From the NCBI GenBank assembly GCA_029891385.1, contig CM057227.1:59273567-59337566 (forward strand): DNA of 64,000 nucleotides. The letters run 5' to 3'. This document shows, one piece after another, positions 22,766-35,800 of this stretch (position 1 is its first letter; each line of letters starts with the position of its first letter). Source of the DNA: Erythroxylum novogranatense. Taxonomy: Eukaryota > Streptophyta > Magnoliopsida > Malpighiales > Erythroxylaceae. A program made the translations under genes and the position numbers. The notes under the pieces were generated by a model. It was not told the origin of the DNA. It did not search any database and saw nothing but the letters and a program-made list of their open reading frames with translations.

Positions 22766-23560
22766 AATCGCACTGGGTAACCTCGAAACTCGAACTCGAG
22801 CCGCACTACCATGCGATCTCCTATCAAAGGCATCGCCACCACATTGGCCTTCCCTCGGATGGTACTCAATCGCGCGACCATAGTCCTTCAAGAACTCTAT
22901 CCATCTCCTCTATCTCGATTGAGCTCTCTCGACTCAATAGATATCCGAGACTCTTATGATCGATGAAGATCCGGAATGTCTCACCATACAGATAATGTCT
23001 CCAGATCTTTAGAGCAAATACAACTGCGGCCAACTCTAAGTCATGCACTGGATAATTTACCTCGTGAGACCTCAACTGTCTCGAGGCATACGCTATCACC
23101 GACCATGCCGCATCAATACACATCCCATCCACATTGCGAGGCATCATCAGAAACCACAAAGCCTCCAATACTAGAAGGAAGGCTTAACACCGGTGCAGTA
23201 GTCAACCGATGTTTCAGCTCCTCAAAGCACTTCTGGCACTCCTCATACCATCTAAATGGCACATTCTTCCTCAGTAGCTTCGTCAAAGGGCGAGATCAAC
23301 GAAAACCCTCGATTTAACCTCCGTAATATCCGCCACCCTAGGAAACTCCGCAACTCGGCACACCTCGGAATCTCCCAACTCATAATCGCCTCTATCTTGT
23401 GAGGATCCACCGATATTTCACCGACACTACGTGCTCAGAAATACATCTCATCAAGCCGAATTCACACTTAGTGAATTTGGCTAACAACCGCCTCTCTCAT
23501 GACTGCAGAATAATCCTCGTGCTCAACGTGCTCTCGCCTACCCTCGAATAAATCAAGATG
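22766..23560 (-). pseudogene. Tekay-1 pol: RNase H (broken)
   Basis: The piece 23168-22866 gives [40 protein letters not shown] and [12 protein letters not shown]. These are the RNase H blocks with the catalytic Glu (DLELAAVV) and Asp (DHKSL) regions. It lies between the reverse transcriptase and the integrase, as in other Ty3/gypsy elements. Frame changes separate it from both. Confidence 0.88.
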
Positions 23561-24030
23561 TCATCAATAAATACTATCACGAATCGTCCGTAGGGCTGAA
23601 AACTCTATTCATCAAAGCCATGAAGGCGCCGGCATTAGTCAACCCAAACGGCATCACTAGAACTCGAAATGCTCGCACTCGCCTCAAGGCACTCTTAGCA
23701 CATCGGCCTCTGCAATCCTTAATCGGTAATAGCGATCTCGCATCCAATTTAGTGAACACCGAGCTTCCTCAAATCGATCAAATAAATCGTCAATCCTAGG
23801 CAGTGGATACTTATTCTTCACTATCACCCGATTCAACTGCCTATAGTCAATGCACAGCCTCAGCGTCCCGTCCTTTTTCTTCACAAACAGTACCGGGGCT
23901 CCCCATGGCAAAACACTCGGTCTAATAAATCCTTTATCCACTAGCTCCTGTAACTGAGCCTTAAGCTCTCTCAGTTCCACCGGTGCCATCCTATACGGAG
24001 GGATCGATATAGGAGCGGTACCGGAACGAG
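23541..24030 (-). pseudogene. Tekay-1 pol: reverse transcriptase (broken)
   Basis: Reading leftward: [60 protein letters not shown], then VMPFGLTNA and the active-site FVIVFIDDILIYSR (23583-23541). The FIDD box is intact. The frame changes near 23700-23760. This is the chromovirus type of reverse transcriptase. Confidence 0.9.
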
Positions 24031-24199
24031 ATCAATCTCAAACTTTATCTCCCGCTCGGCGGCAATCCCAGAACTCCTCGAAATACATCCGAAATTCCAC
24101 GATCACGGAATATCCTCCAATCTCGCCAACTCGAATCCACCACGTGAGCCGATAGGCCTCACAACCTCCCCGCATCAATCTCGTGGCACCCATAGAGAT

Positions 24200-24620
24200 A
24201 TCATCCTCGCAGCAATCGCCCGACTAACTCCACAAAACACCACTGGGCCGACCAGGAGATTCCAATACAACCTCCTTGGTGTAACAGTCCATGACCGCCC
24301 TATGTACAGTCAACCACTCCATCCCCAATATCACATTAGTCTCCCTCAGAGGCAAAATAATCAAATCGGCACTCAGAATCGCTTCTACGATCCAACTCGA
24401 CATCCCATACAGCACCTCTCCTAATACAACAGACTACCTGAGGTGTACTCACCTCTAACCCACATCAGAACCTCTCGCCATCCCCATGCAAATACATGCT
24501 AAATGCGGTGCAATGAAGGAATGAGTGGATCCAGGATCCAACAATGCATATGCCTCAATACCATAAATAAGAAGCATACCCGCAACAACATCCGAGGAAT
24601 CCTGGGCCTCCTGCCGAGTC
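24200..24620 (-). pseudogene. Tekay-1 pol: aspartic protease (broken)
   Basis: Pieces read on the minus strand include a GATHSF-like block (near 24510-24540) and then MLYGMSSWIVEA, ILPLRETNVILGMEWLTVH and AVMDCYTKEV (24415-24224). ILGMEWL-H is characteristic of the region downstream of the protease active site in chromoviruses. The active-site loop cannot be read cleanly because of frame changes. Confidence 0.75.
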
Positions 24621-24699
24621 ATGGCATCGACCCTAGCCTGCGACTGCTATCTGCTCGGTCCCTCTGACCTCACTACGGACCCCTCTGCTCGACCTTGGC

Positions 24700-25680
24700 C
24701 TCGACCTCGGTCTCTCCATCCCGATCCACCACCACGACTCAGCTGGATCATGGTATTATCGCTCGATCTTCCAAATATAGTAGATCGGGCCCTAAAGTCT
24801 CTGGCGGCTCCTCACTAGGTGGTCCATCGAACCACACCTCAAACAGTTCCAGATACCATCGACACTCTCCATCGTGTCTCTTGCCACAATGCTCACAAAA
24901 GGAGCAGATCGCTCGAAAATCGCCCGCCGCCACCACTAACAAATCTGCACAAATCGCCTCCGCCCATGATCACCTGTTTAGCCCTCCCGCAGATCCAAGG
25001 GCCTACTCGTCGCCATCAACCTCTACCAAGACTATCTCTGGTCACATCGATCTCTTATGCCGGGCCCCGATCGGCCTCAACATATTACTCCTCAAGAATG
25101 CCTATCCTCACTATCGCAAATTTCCCCGCTCAATAAAATTGCCCATATCCGATCTAGCCAATAATGTACGGATCTCCAGATTGAGTCCGCCCTCAAAACG
25201 CCGACACTTGTCAGCCTCAAAAGCCACCAGTGAAGAAGCATATACCACTAACTCGTTGAATCAAGACTCATAATCGGCCACGGTCAACCGCCTCGCCTCA
25301 CTCTAGAACTCAGAACTTCATTTCAGATAAATCTGGGCATCAAGTTGTCCTTGAATGCCCTCAGAAAATCATCCCATATCAGTGTGCAGGGCCTGGTGGT
25401 ACTGCCCGGGACAGTCTTCCACCACTGATACGAAGAACCCTGTAGTAGAGAAACCGCGTAGTCGAAACGCTCATCAGGGTCACAGTCCATCTGATCGAGG
25501 ACTTTCTATGTCCTCTCTAGCCATCCCTTAGCCTCCGTAGGGTCGGTGCTACCATAGAAATCAACCGCCCCCTGCTTGCGCAGTTGATCATATCTCCGTT
25601 CCCGTCTCACAAGAACTCGAGGAGGCAACCTCCGAATGAGGCACGTGAGACTCCCTACTAGCTCCTACAGATTCCGTGTC
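24700..25680 (-). pseudogene. Tekay-1 gag (broken)
   Basis: Reading leftward: YDQLRKQGAVDFYGSTDP, LDQMDCDPDERFDYAVSLL and QWWKTVPGS, which are the retrotransposon gag capsid blocks. After several frame changes comes the zinc knuckle CEHCGKRHDGECRW at about 24855-24900. The knuckle form CX2CX4HX4C is intact. Plus-strand frames of up to 192 codons across this stretch are shadows. Confidence 0.85.
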
Positions 25681-25794
25681 ACCGGTTGTTCCACTCGATC
25701 TCCCAGTACGTATGACCTAAAATAGACAAGAAATTTCGATCAGTTCTGCTATTCTTACAGTAATTCAAGCCTAAATTACACTATGCCCAAAAGA

Positions 25795-25822
25795 TGCCAA
25801 ACCATGCTCTGATATCACTTAA
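25795..25822 (-). other. Tekay-1 primer-binding site
   Basis: Directly beside the 5' LTR end the minus strand reads TTAAGTGATATCAGAGCATG. The ATCAGAGC core matches TGGTATCAGAGC, complementary to the 3' end of plant initiator tRNA-Met, the usual primer of chromoviruses. Confidence 0.85.
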
Positions 25823-27771
25823 TGTAGCGCCTCATCGAGGATACACATCGGAAACCCAAGGTCGCCCGATACAAATCCCACGATGAAGGTGCACCACCGT
25901 AACATTTCCCAATAATATCCATATGGCATCGCAATAATTTAAAACCATAACATAACACAATATCAGAAACCGCTAAATTTTAAAATCATAATATCAATCT
26001 AATATAATATCCAAAGAATGTAATAGACAAGTCTATCAGTCCCCTAAACAAAACCAAAAAGAAAATTGATACAAACATCTATCCTAAGTCATCCTCAAAA
26101 TCCAACCCAGCTGACCGACCTGTGTGCCATCGCTTCTCCCGCCAAAGACGCAAGACGGTAGAAAAGGCTATCTCCTGAGCTAGGGGTTTACTCTATCAGT
26201 CCTGAAAAATAGGTTGCAATTTTGGGTGAGTTTGTGAACTCAGTGAGAAACCATCATCGATGGTTCACTCAAATCATGCATTACGCAAATCATGTATAAC
26301 ACGACACAAGAGTATTCAGCTAATGTATTATATAACAATTTACATGAGTTTATAAAAGTTTATGATTTTACAACAAAGGTACGATGATCGGATAATATTA
26401 CAAAGAGTATAGAATAGTTTATAGTATCACATCACAATTTACAGTAAATCATGGCATCACACAGTTCATTAATCATCACATAATGTGGCAATTCAATCAA
26501 TCATGTATATAATGCATATGAGACTCTTTCCAGCTTATTCAAGACAGCCCAAGTGCTCGGCCAAGAAATGTAGGGACGCGTCGTGATTTTCTCCCTGCCA
26601 AGCCCCACAAGACAATGTTCGAGCTCTAGGCTCTTTTCAAAGATATTAGCAACTTGGGACATGTCCATTATCCGATCATGCATTTATGCATGCGATGCGA
26701 TGTTCAAGAATTTACATGTATGACTATAAGCCCAGATTGCAGCCTCAAAGTCACGTATAATGACGGTTCGATTCAAGAAAAGCATGCAATTCAATCCAAT
26801 ACATGCCAAGAATCATACAAGAGTCATACAATTCATCTTTGCATGTAATTCATGTAGAGCATGTAAGCAATCGAATTTGAGAAACCAACTAGTTACTCAC
26901 CAGAACTTCCGAGCCACGCCTCGAAGTTCCAGCAATGTTCAGAAACAACGATCCAACGCGCCTCTATAACAAAGAAAATACAATCCCATTACTAGATGCT
27001 CAATTAAACCATTCAAGAATGCATATGTCTCAAATGAGATGATGTACAATGCATGTTCACGATTTTCCCGCTTAAAACCCAATTTATAACTCTTATATCC
27101 CAATCTAACTCTTCATTAATTGGTCGACAATAATTGATCCAATCCTATAATTCGGTTCAATTTCCTCAATTCATAATCCCCATAGAAAATTCCTATCCAT
27201 CGGGTCAAAACCTCTATTGAAAATCCCAATTAAACTCCAATTGTCTCAATTCAGTATTTAGGTCACACTATAAACCATAATCGACCTTATTCTCTATAAA
27301 TCAATGTCACTTAAATCAATTCTAATTGCTATAATTATCCTCATTTGTAAACCTCTTTCTCTAGTTCATAACGAATCAGGAATCACCTCAATCGGAGGTC
27401 TATACCATAAATTATGCCCAATATACTAACAATCATCCCTTCAGAATTGTCATCTTCGCCGCGACCTATGTCTGCTCGTCGCGATGTATATGAAGCGCTT
27501 CGCCGCCTGCATCCTCTTCGCCGCTCGTCGCGACATAAGTTTAAGGCTCGTCGCGACGATCTCCAGTGCTTCGCCACGCGACGAGCGAAACACTAAATTT
27601 ATTCGCCATGGGCGAGGCACGCCAGACGTCGCGACGCGCGATCGTACACCTTCTTCTCCGATCGATTTTCCGCCATTAATGCTATTTAAAACCTCCATTA
27701 ACACTCTAACCACTCAATCTAACCCAATAAATGCCATAAATGCTTGAAACAACTACTAATAACAACATTAA
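25823..27771 (-). repeat. Tekay-1 5' LTR, left part
   Basis: It starts TGTAGCGCC on the plus strand and aligns with 18219-20190 of the sister LTR up to AACAACATTAA, where the big-LTR element was inserted; the LTR resumes at 37175. The GC-rich CGTCGCGACG patch is at about 27450-27650. Paired differences from the sister LTR are concentrated at GC-rich spots. Confidence 0.9.
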
Positions 27772-30700
27772 TGTTGTCACCCGCTTTCGAGACCCAACTA
27801 CGTAAGCAAAACGGAAACGAAGGGAAGCCGAAATTTCGGATCGAAATTTCGAATCAGGAAACAAAGCACATCGCAAACAGATCGGACAACGGAAATGTCG
27901 AATCAAAACAAAATGCGAAGTTTAACAATTCAAAGTAGCGGCGGAAGCAAATGCAAATCGAATCGAAATACAAACGCAAAGCGAAGCAAATACTAATCGA
28001 ATCAAACGAACAGATTGCAAAGCGAAACGAAATCAAAGGCATACATCCGACATCCTGAAACAATAATCAAAGAAAACTTATCGAATGATCATAGTCGCGT
28101 TGGAAACCCTAAGACGTCTCAAAATCCGGTATGAAATTTTTTTTCTTTTTCTTAGTCTCATTTCTTTTCTCGTTACTCAATCACATCCAAATCATCTTCA
28201 ATCCATACAGTCATGCATAATCTTATATAAATCCATACCAATCTCAAATTACATTTTTATCCCAGATTTTATCGAAATTTCGGCAGCATAACGGCTGCCT
28301 TTATCCTAACCCAAACCTGCAAAGTGTTCAAAACAAGACTTCTAAAATTTCCAAACAATCACACACACATCAGAATCCACCGGACCCTCCGTCCGGGATA
28401 TCAGCAGATAATCACAAACCTATTTCTAAAACATTCTCATATTTGTAAGTCGATCTACTATTCTCATAATTCAATCTCATTCCCAAATCAATCATACAAA
28501 TATCTTCCCAAATTATTCATAATTTCATATACAATTTCACAATCATTCACAATTTTCAACTTTATACACAAATACATTTTTCCAAACTTATCTAAAGTCA
28601 TAAACATATTCATACACAAGATCCAAATTTCTCAAAACCAACGATTCAAATGTCGAACCGACGTTTTCACATTCTTTCATCCGATCTCCCGTCAAACCCG
28701 AGATGGGGATGAAAGGGGGTGAGCTTCGAAGCTCGTGGATAACACATTTATAAAATGACAAATAAGTCAAAACATTTTTCATAATCTTTTTTGCCAAAAG
28801 GGCTAATTTTCAAACTTTTCAACTTTCAAATACTTTTCTCAAACCCTTCTTAACATTTTTCAAACTTTTATAACTCATTCTCTCAATTTTCAAAATTCTT
28901 GAATGTCTCATAAACATGAATGCAAACACACGTAAACAAATCAAAACACATAACATATCGTAATGGTCCAGCTAGTCCAACAGAGCGTCTCGCATAGCCC
29001 CGCAGTAGCGTCCTGCAGCGATCGAATGAAACGAAACGTACACTTTCCCCGCATCATGGTCCAAGGTAGCCGTGAAGGAGTCCGAATCGAGTCCGTACAC
29101 TAGCGGGCAGCCCTGAGAAGGCTATACACATAGAGACAAATAACGACTCACCAAAGGACCTACCAAACCCACATAACACATATCGAAAATGGAAATTAAA
29201 TTGCCCAAGGCACTTTTCAAATTCTTGATTTTCCACACATTTACATAATGCATACAATTCGATCAATTCATCATTCAAATACTAATTTCAAAATCAAATC
29301 ATTCAATCAAGCAGTATAATTCAATAATGCATTTATGACAATTGAATTTAAACTTGTACCAATTTCTAAAATCATTCGAAATCATATTTTCCAACTTTAA
29401 ATCAATTCTTATTTTCAAACATTTCCAATAATCTATCAAGCATACAAAATTTTGCTTTCTTTCATTTTCAAAAATTCATATTAAGCTTACAGATCAAATT
29501 ATAAATATGCTACCCACCTCGAAATGACGCTAGAAGCTGGTCCAAATAGTCAATTCTCCAAAGTCCTTCTTCTTTCTTCAATGTAAAAATTCCCTAAGCG
29601 AATAACATCCAAATTCATCATCATAATTTGCATAATTCTCAAACTCAACCATAGGAAAAACATAACCATCATAAATCCAAGCTATTTCAATCTCCAATTT
29701 TCAAAATTGGCCTAAACCAAGACACTCGAATTCAATCTCATAAAACATAATTTCTTCAAAATTAATCTCACAATTCTTCAATTCACATTAATTCCAAGAC
29801 ATCTAAATCCTCAATTTCAAAAATCCCCAAATCTTAAAATTGGCCTAAACCAATTTATCCCAATTCAATATCATAAAATACAAATTCTTTGAAATTGATT
29901 TCATATGTCATCAATTCATCATATTTCCTATAATTCTACACCAAAATATCTCAAAATTCTCAATCATAAAATTAAGCCTAAACCTTAATCAATTTTTCAT
30001 CCAAAATTAAACCCAGCCTAAAGCATATACATCAAAATTAATTCCACAATCCATAAACCCATCTCATATGTCATAATTCTAAACCGAAAATTAATCAAAA
30101 TCTCAAAGTAAAACAATTTCTCTTACCTCTTTCTCTTCCAAATTCGAATTTTTTTGGCTTGAAAGGAAGCTCTTATGCTCCTCTACCTTTTTCTCTCTTG
30201 GAAACATCCCAAAATCCTTAAGAAATAAGAAGAAAATCAAAATAACTTTCTCTCTTCTTTCTCCATCACCAAACTCTCTCTTCTTATTTCTTCTTCTTTC
30301 TTCTAACATTTTCCAGACTTCTCCAGCCACTTCCGTGGCTTTTAATAAGCCAAAACGACATCTCTTGCATGAGTTTCATTTAATGATGGTTAAATGACCA
30401 TTTTGCCCCTCCATTATTACTTTATGCCATTCTCACTTGCGGTTCTGATTTGCACTATTAAATTGAAGGAATTTGTCCAAACTTCCTTCTCGAGAAATGT
30501 TCCTCTCAATCATACGAATCCAACGCCACTGACCGCGCTCAATTCCGAGCACTACATCAAAAGTTATGCGCAAAACAGTTCAGATATATCCATATTCTAA
30601 CACATTTTTCATGTACGATTATTTCCGTCCAAAATTTCACATTCTTAATCCCAGAATTGAAACTCGATTTCTTCATAACAATTGTATCCTTATGTCTCTA

Positions 30701-32012
30701 GTTTAATTCAAAACAAGAATCGTCTCATTTCGATTCCCAGATCAAAAGTTATACTCAAATTACTCACAGGTGTTCCCAATCCAAAAATTTCACCCTAATC
30801 CGAACTTAAATTCAAAAATTAAAAGTCCTAAGGGCAAAATTGACATTTCATGTCTTCATATGATTTGTAGCCCCTTGTCTTATCTTTATTTCGCCTCAAG
30901 AATCGCTTCAATCGGATCTCTACAGATCCCCAATTGCACAAAACACTGAATCATGCTCAGAAAATTTCCCGACTCACTTTGATTAAATTAATCACCATTA
31001 ATTTAATCTCAAAATTCATAATATTTCATGAGGATGTAGATAATTGTCTTAGGAATCCAACGCAAAAGAATCAACTCAATCGGATGTCGGACAGAAAGAT
31101 ATAAGCAAAATAGTGAACAAAGGTCGGATTAATCGAGGAAAGTCAAGAAAATCGAAGAGCAAAAGCAGGCGTCGGATGGCGACGGACGCCCAAATCATGA
31201 GGGCGAGACGCCCGCTCATGAGGGCGAGGCGCCCGCCACCAGGCGTCGCCTCTAGCGAGGGCGCACAGCTCACGTGGCGAGCCTTGCCTCGCGAGGGCGA
31301 AGGCAGCCTACCTCGCTAGGCGACGCTAAAACTTTTCTCTTTTTTTTTTTTTTCACTTAAAAATCAGAAACTTTCGAAATTCATAACTTTTACTCCCGAA
31401 CTCCGATTTTGACAAACTTAGTCTCTATAGAAAGCTTGAGAGAAGCTCTAAATCTTCCGAGAAGAACATAAAACTCAATTCAACTCCTACGGGAGTCCAT
31501 TTTTCGGTCAAAGATACTATCCTCTATACAAACTTGTAAAAAATCAAACTTAATATTCCGAGATCAAAAAATTGCATACTTTATATCGAAATAAAGATCA
31601 AAACAAATCCTTCAATTTTCATGAAGAACATCAAAGCTCAAATAACCTCTAACTAGGTTAATTCCTCAGTCAAAGATTCAATCATAATAAAAGTCAAACC
31701 CGATCAAACATAAACTTTGACTAATCATAACTTTCACTCCCGATATCGAAAAATTACAAACTTTATGTCCACAAAAATCTCTTAACATAACCTACAAGTT
31801 TCCAGAAGACTATTTTATCAAATTTTGCCTAAATCATAAGTCAACTCTCAAAGTCAAATATTCTCTCTCCAAAAAGTCAAACTTTCTAAATCCTTCAAAT
31901 TTTCACACTTTTTCTTTCTAATTCTTGCTATATAACTTCATTTCAATCAACTCATCCACTTGACCATTCATATTACTAAATCAAATTGTCACTCAAGGTT
32001 CGGGGTCCAACA
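27772..32012 (-). repeat. Big-LTR element, 3' LTR (left copy)
   Basis: 4241 bp, non-coding; the longest frames (for example 132 codons at 28324-28722) are not kept intact in the other LTR. Notable parts are a CGAA/TTCG-rich stretch (about 27790-28060), a long AT-rich body, and a GC-rich block at 31170-31325. It ends TTCGGGGTCCAACA. Confidence 0.92.
31170..31325. repeat. GC-rich motif block in the left big LTR
   Basis: Within otherwise AT-rich DNA, variants of GAGGGCGAGGCGCCCG and CTAGCGAGG(C)G recur about eight times. The other LTR has the equivalent, longer block at 36285-36495. Confidence 0.85.
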
Positions 32013-32803
32013 TTTCTCCCCCTCTTAAAAGAATTTCGTCCTCGAAATTCATATTTACTTAACTCCAAGTAACTCATTCTTGCATAAATTTCTTTCTAAA
32101 CAAAGATCATCAAGCACTTTCTTACTAATTTCTTTCCAAAACTCATAATCAGTCACTCTTTTATTTAATTTACTCATCACGCATATTCTCAATCTCTTCA
32201 CAATTTTCATTTCCTTAAATCATATACCACTCATATCATATCAACTTACTATATTCATAACTTCATCGTTTCTACACTTCGACACAAGTCAATGGTCCAA
32301 TTCAGAAGAAACCTTAGTATGATTCAATCATCGTTTAATCTGTCTCATTATGTCATCATTCTTTCATCTATATCAATTCATCACAATTTATCAAGAAATT
32401 CTAATCTTAAGTTCCTCAACACACTCTGAAAATCGGTCATATTCTTAACACCCAAATCAAACCAATCACTTGAATTCATCAAATAGTCATACATATCAAT
32501 TTTCAAATTCCTAAAGGCAATCATACTTCTTTCAATCCAAAATCAAATGATCACTTAGCACATTCTCACTAATTCACTCTTATCTTTACAAACTCGTATC
32601 AATTCCTTATTCATACTCATACGCTTATCTTTACAAACTCGTATCAATTCCTTATACATACTCATACGCCCACGTAAGATCATATTACTGGGCTCTGATA
32701 CCATAAATGTTGGGACCCCGTTACCGGAACCCAACTACTTATACAGATTCCTGCCTACGAACGCATGATTCCTTATAAACTCTTCTTGCTCTGATACCAT
32801 AAA
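32013..32803 (-). other. Interior of the big-LTR element: PPT, non-coding DNA, doubled primer site
   Basis: At the left edge the minus strand reads CTTTTAAGAGGGGGAGAAA (32031-32013), a polypurine tract abutting the LTR start. At the right edge GGTATCAGAGCAAG (minus strand, about 32797-32784) is a tRNA-Met primer site next to the LTR end. A second copy of the same junction (CTCTGATACCATAAATGTTG, plus strand) lies at about 32693-32712, followed by a diverged LTR-end sequence. No open frame of note exists between. Confidence 0.88.
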
Positions 32804-35800
32804 TGTTGCCACCCGCTTTCGAGACCCAACTATGTAAGCAAAACGGAAACCGAAGCAAACGGAAACGAAGGGAAGCCGAAATTTCGGATCGAAATTTCGA
32901 ATCAGAAAACAAAGCACATCGCAAACAGATCGGACAACGGAAATGTCGAATCGAAAACAAAATGCGGAAGCGAACAATTCCGAAAGTAGCGAAGCGGAAG
33001 CAAATGCAAGCGGAAACAAGAACTAATCGAAACAAACGAACAGATTCAATCGAATATAGCGAAGCGAAATAATCGAATACGAATCACAAAGCGGAACGAA
33101 TAAGCGAAAGCGGGATCGAATCGAATGCAAATCGAATACGGATAGAAAACAAAGTAAGCAAACAAATCAATGTAAACTGAAATACTTTCCGACATCCGTG
33201 AATAAGCAAAGAACAGGAAACAGAATCGCGTTGGGAATTCCTAAGACGTTCCAAAATCCGGTATGAATTTTTTTTTTCTTAGTCTCATTTCTTTTCTCGT
33301 TACTCAATCACATCCAAATCATCTTCAATCCATACAGTCATACATAATCTTATATAAATCCATACCAATCTCAAATTACATTTTTATCCCAGATTTTATC
33401 GAAATTTCAAAAGATAACTACGCCTTTATCCTAACTCAAACCCGCAAAGTGTTCAAAACAACACTTCTAAAATTTCCAAACAATCACACACACATCGAAT
33501 CCACCGACCCTCCGTCCGGATATCAATGCAGATAATCACAAACCTATTTCTAAAACATTCTCATATTTGTAAGTCGATCTACTATTCTCATAATTCAATC
33601 TCATTCCCAAATCAATCATACAAATATCTTCCCAAATTATTCATAATTTCATATACAATTTCACAATCATTCACAATTTTCAACTTTATACACAAATACA
33701 TTTTCCAAACTTATCTAAAGTCATAAACATATTCATACACAAGATCTAAATTTCTCAAAACCAACGATTCAAATGTCGAAACCGACGTTTTCACATTCTT
33801 TCATCCGATCTCCGTCAAACACGAGATGGGGATGAAAGGGGGGTGAGCTCTAAGCTCGTGGATAACACATTTATAAAATGACAAATAAGTCGAAAACATT
33901 TTCATAATCTTTTTGCCAAAAGGGCTAATTTTCAAACTTTTCAACTTTCAAATACTTTTCTCAAACCCTTCTTAACATTTTTCAAACTTTTTATAACTCA
34001 TTCTCTCAATTTTCAAAATTCTTGAATGTCTCATAAACATGAATGCAAACACACAGAAACAAATCAAAACACATAACATATCAGAATGGTCTGGCTAGGT
34101 CCAAGCAGATCGATCGCATCCCCATAATGGTCTGCATGCGATCGTGAATGAGAACGCATTACACTTTCCGCATCATGTCCAAGTAGCCGTGAAGGAGTCC
34201 GAATCGGAGTCCGTACACTAGCGGGCAGCCTGGAGAAGGCTATACACATAGAGACAGCGCTGACTCACCAAAGGACCTACCAAACCCACATAACACATAT
34301 CGAAAATGGAAATTCAAATTGCCCGAAGGCACTTTTCAAATTCTTGATTTTCCACACATTCACATAATGCATACAATTCGATCAATTCATCATTCAAATA
34401 CTAATTTCAAAAATCAAATCATTCAATCAAGCAGTATAATTCAATAATGCATTTATGACAATTGAATTTAAACTTGTACCAATTTCTCGGAAATCATTCG
34501 GAAATCATATTTTCCAACTTTAAATCAATTCTTATTTTCAAACATTTCCAATAATCTATCAAGCATACAAAATTTTGCTTTCTTTCATTTTCAAAATTCA
34601 TATTAAGCTTACAGATCAAATTATAAATATGCTACCCACCTCGAAATGACGCTAAAGTCGGTCCAAATAGTCAATTCTCCAAAGTCCTTCTTCTTTCTTC
34701 AATGTAAAATTCCTAGCGAATAACATCCAAATTCATCATCATAATTTGCATAATTCTCAAACTCAACCATAGGAAAACATAACCATCATAAATCCAAGCT
34801 ATTTCAATCTCCAATTTTCAAAATTGGCCTAAACCAAGACACTCAATTCAATCTCATAAAACATAATTTCTTCAAAATTAATCTCACAATTCTTCAATTC
34901 ACATTAATTCCAAGACATCTAAATCCTCAATTTCAAAATCCCCAAATCTTAAAATTGGCCTAAACCAATTTATCCCAATTCAATATCATAAAATACAAAT
35001 TCTTCAAATTGATTTCATATGTCATCAATTCATCATATTTCCTATAATTCTACACCAAAATATCTCAAAATTCTCAATCATAAAATTAAGCCTAAACCTT
35101 AATCAATTTTTCATCCAAAATTAAACCCAGCCTAAAGCATATACATCAAAATTAATTCCACAATCCATAAACCCATCTCATATGTCATAATTCTAAACCG
35201 AAAATTAATCAAAATCTCAAAGTAAAACAATTTCTCTTACCTCTTTCTCTTCCAAATTCGAATTTTTTTGGCTTGAAAGGAAGCTCTTATGCTCCTCTAC
35301 CTTTTTCTCTCTTGGAAACATCCCAAAATCCTTAAGAAATAAGAAGAAAAATCGAAAATAACTTTCTCTCTCTTCTTTTCTCCATCACCCGAAACTCTCT
35401 CTTCTTATTTCTTCTTCTTTCTTCTAACATTTTCCAGACTTCTCCAGCCACTTCCGTGGCTTTTAATAAGCCAAAACGACATCTCTTGCATGAGTTTCAT
35501 TTAATGATGGTTAAATGACCATTTTGCCCCTCCATTATTACTTTATGCCATTCTCACTTGCGGTTCTGATTCGCACTATTAAATTGAAGGAATTTGTCCA
35601 AACTTCCTTCTTGAGAAATGTTCCTCTCAATCATACGAATCCAACGCCACCGACCGCGCTCAATTCCGAGCACTACATCAAAAGTTATGCGCAAAACAGT
35701 TCGGATATATCCATATTCTAACACATTTTTCATGTACGATTATTTCCGTCCAAAATTTCACATTCTTAATCCCAGAAATGAAACTCGATGTCTTCATAAC

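Noticed and set aside
22236..22766. Plus-strand frame of 176 codons
   Set aside because: It lies antisense to the Tekay-1 integrase region and has no recognisable domain; low-stop composition of the antisense strand explains it.
24695..25273. Plus-strand frame of 192 codons rich in Ser/Pro/Arg
   Set aside because: It is antisense to Tekay-1 gag, where the minus strand carries a clear zinc knuckle and capsid motifs.
28324..28722. 132-codon frame in the left big LTR
   Set aside because: The near-identical right LTR breaks it into shorter frames, and the product is low-complexity Ile/His/Asn/Phe-rich sequence.
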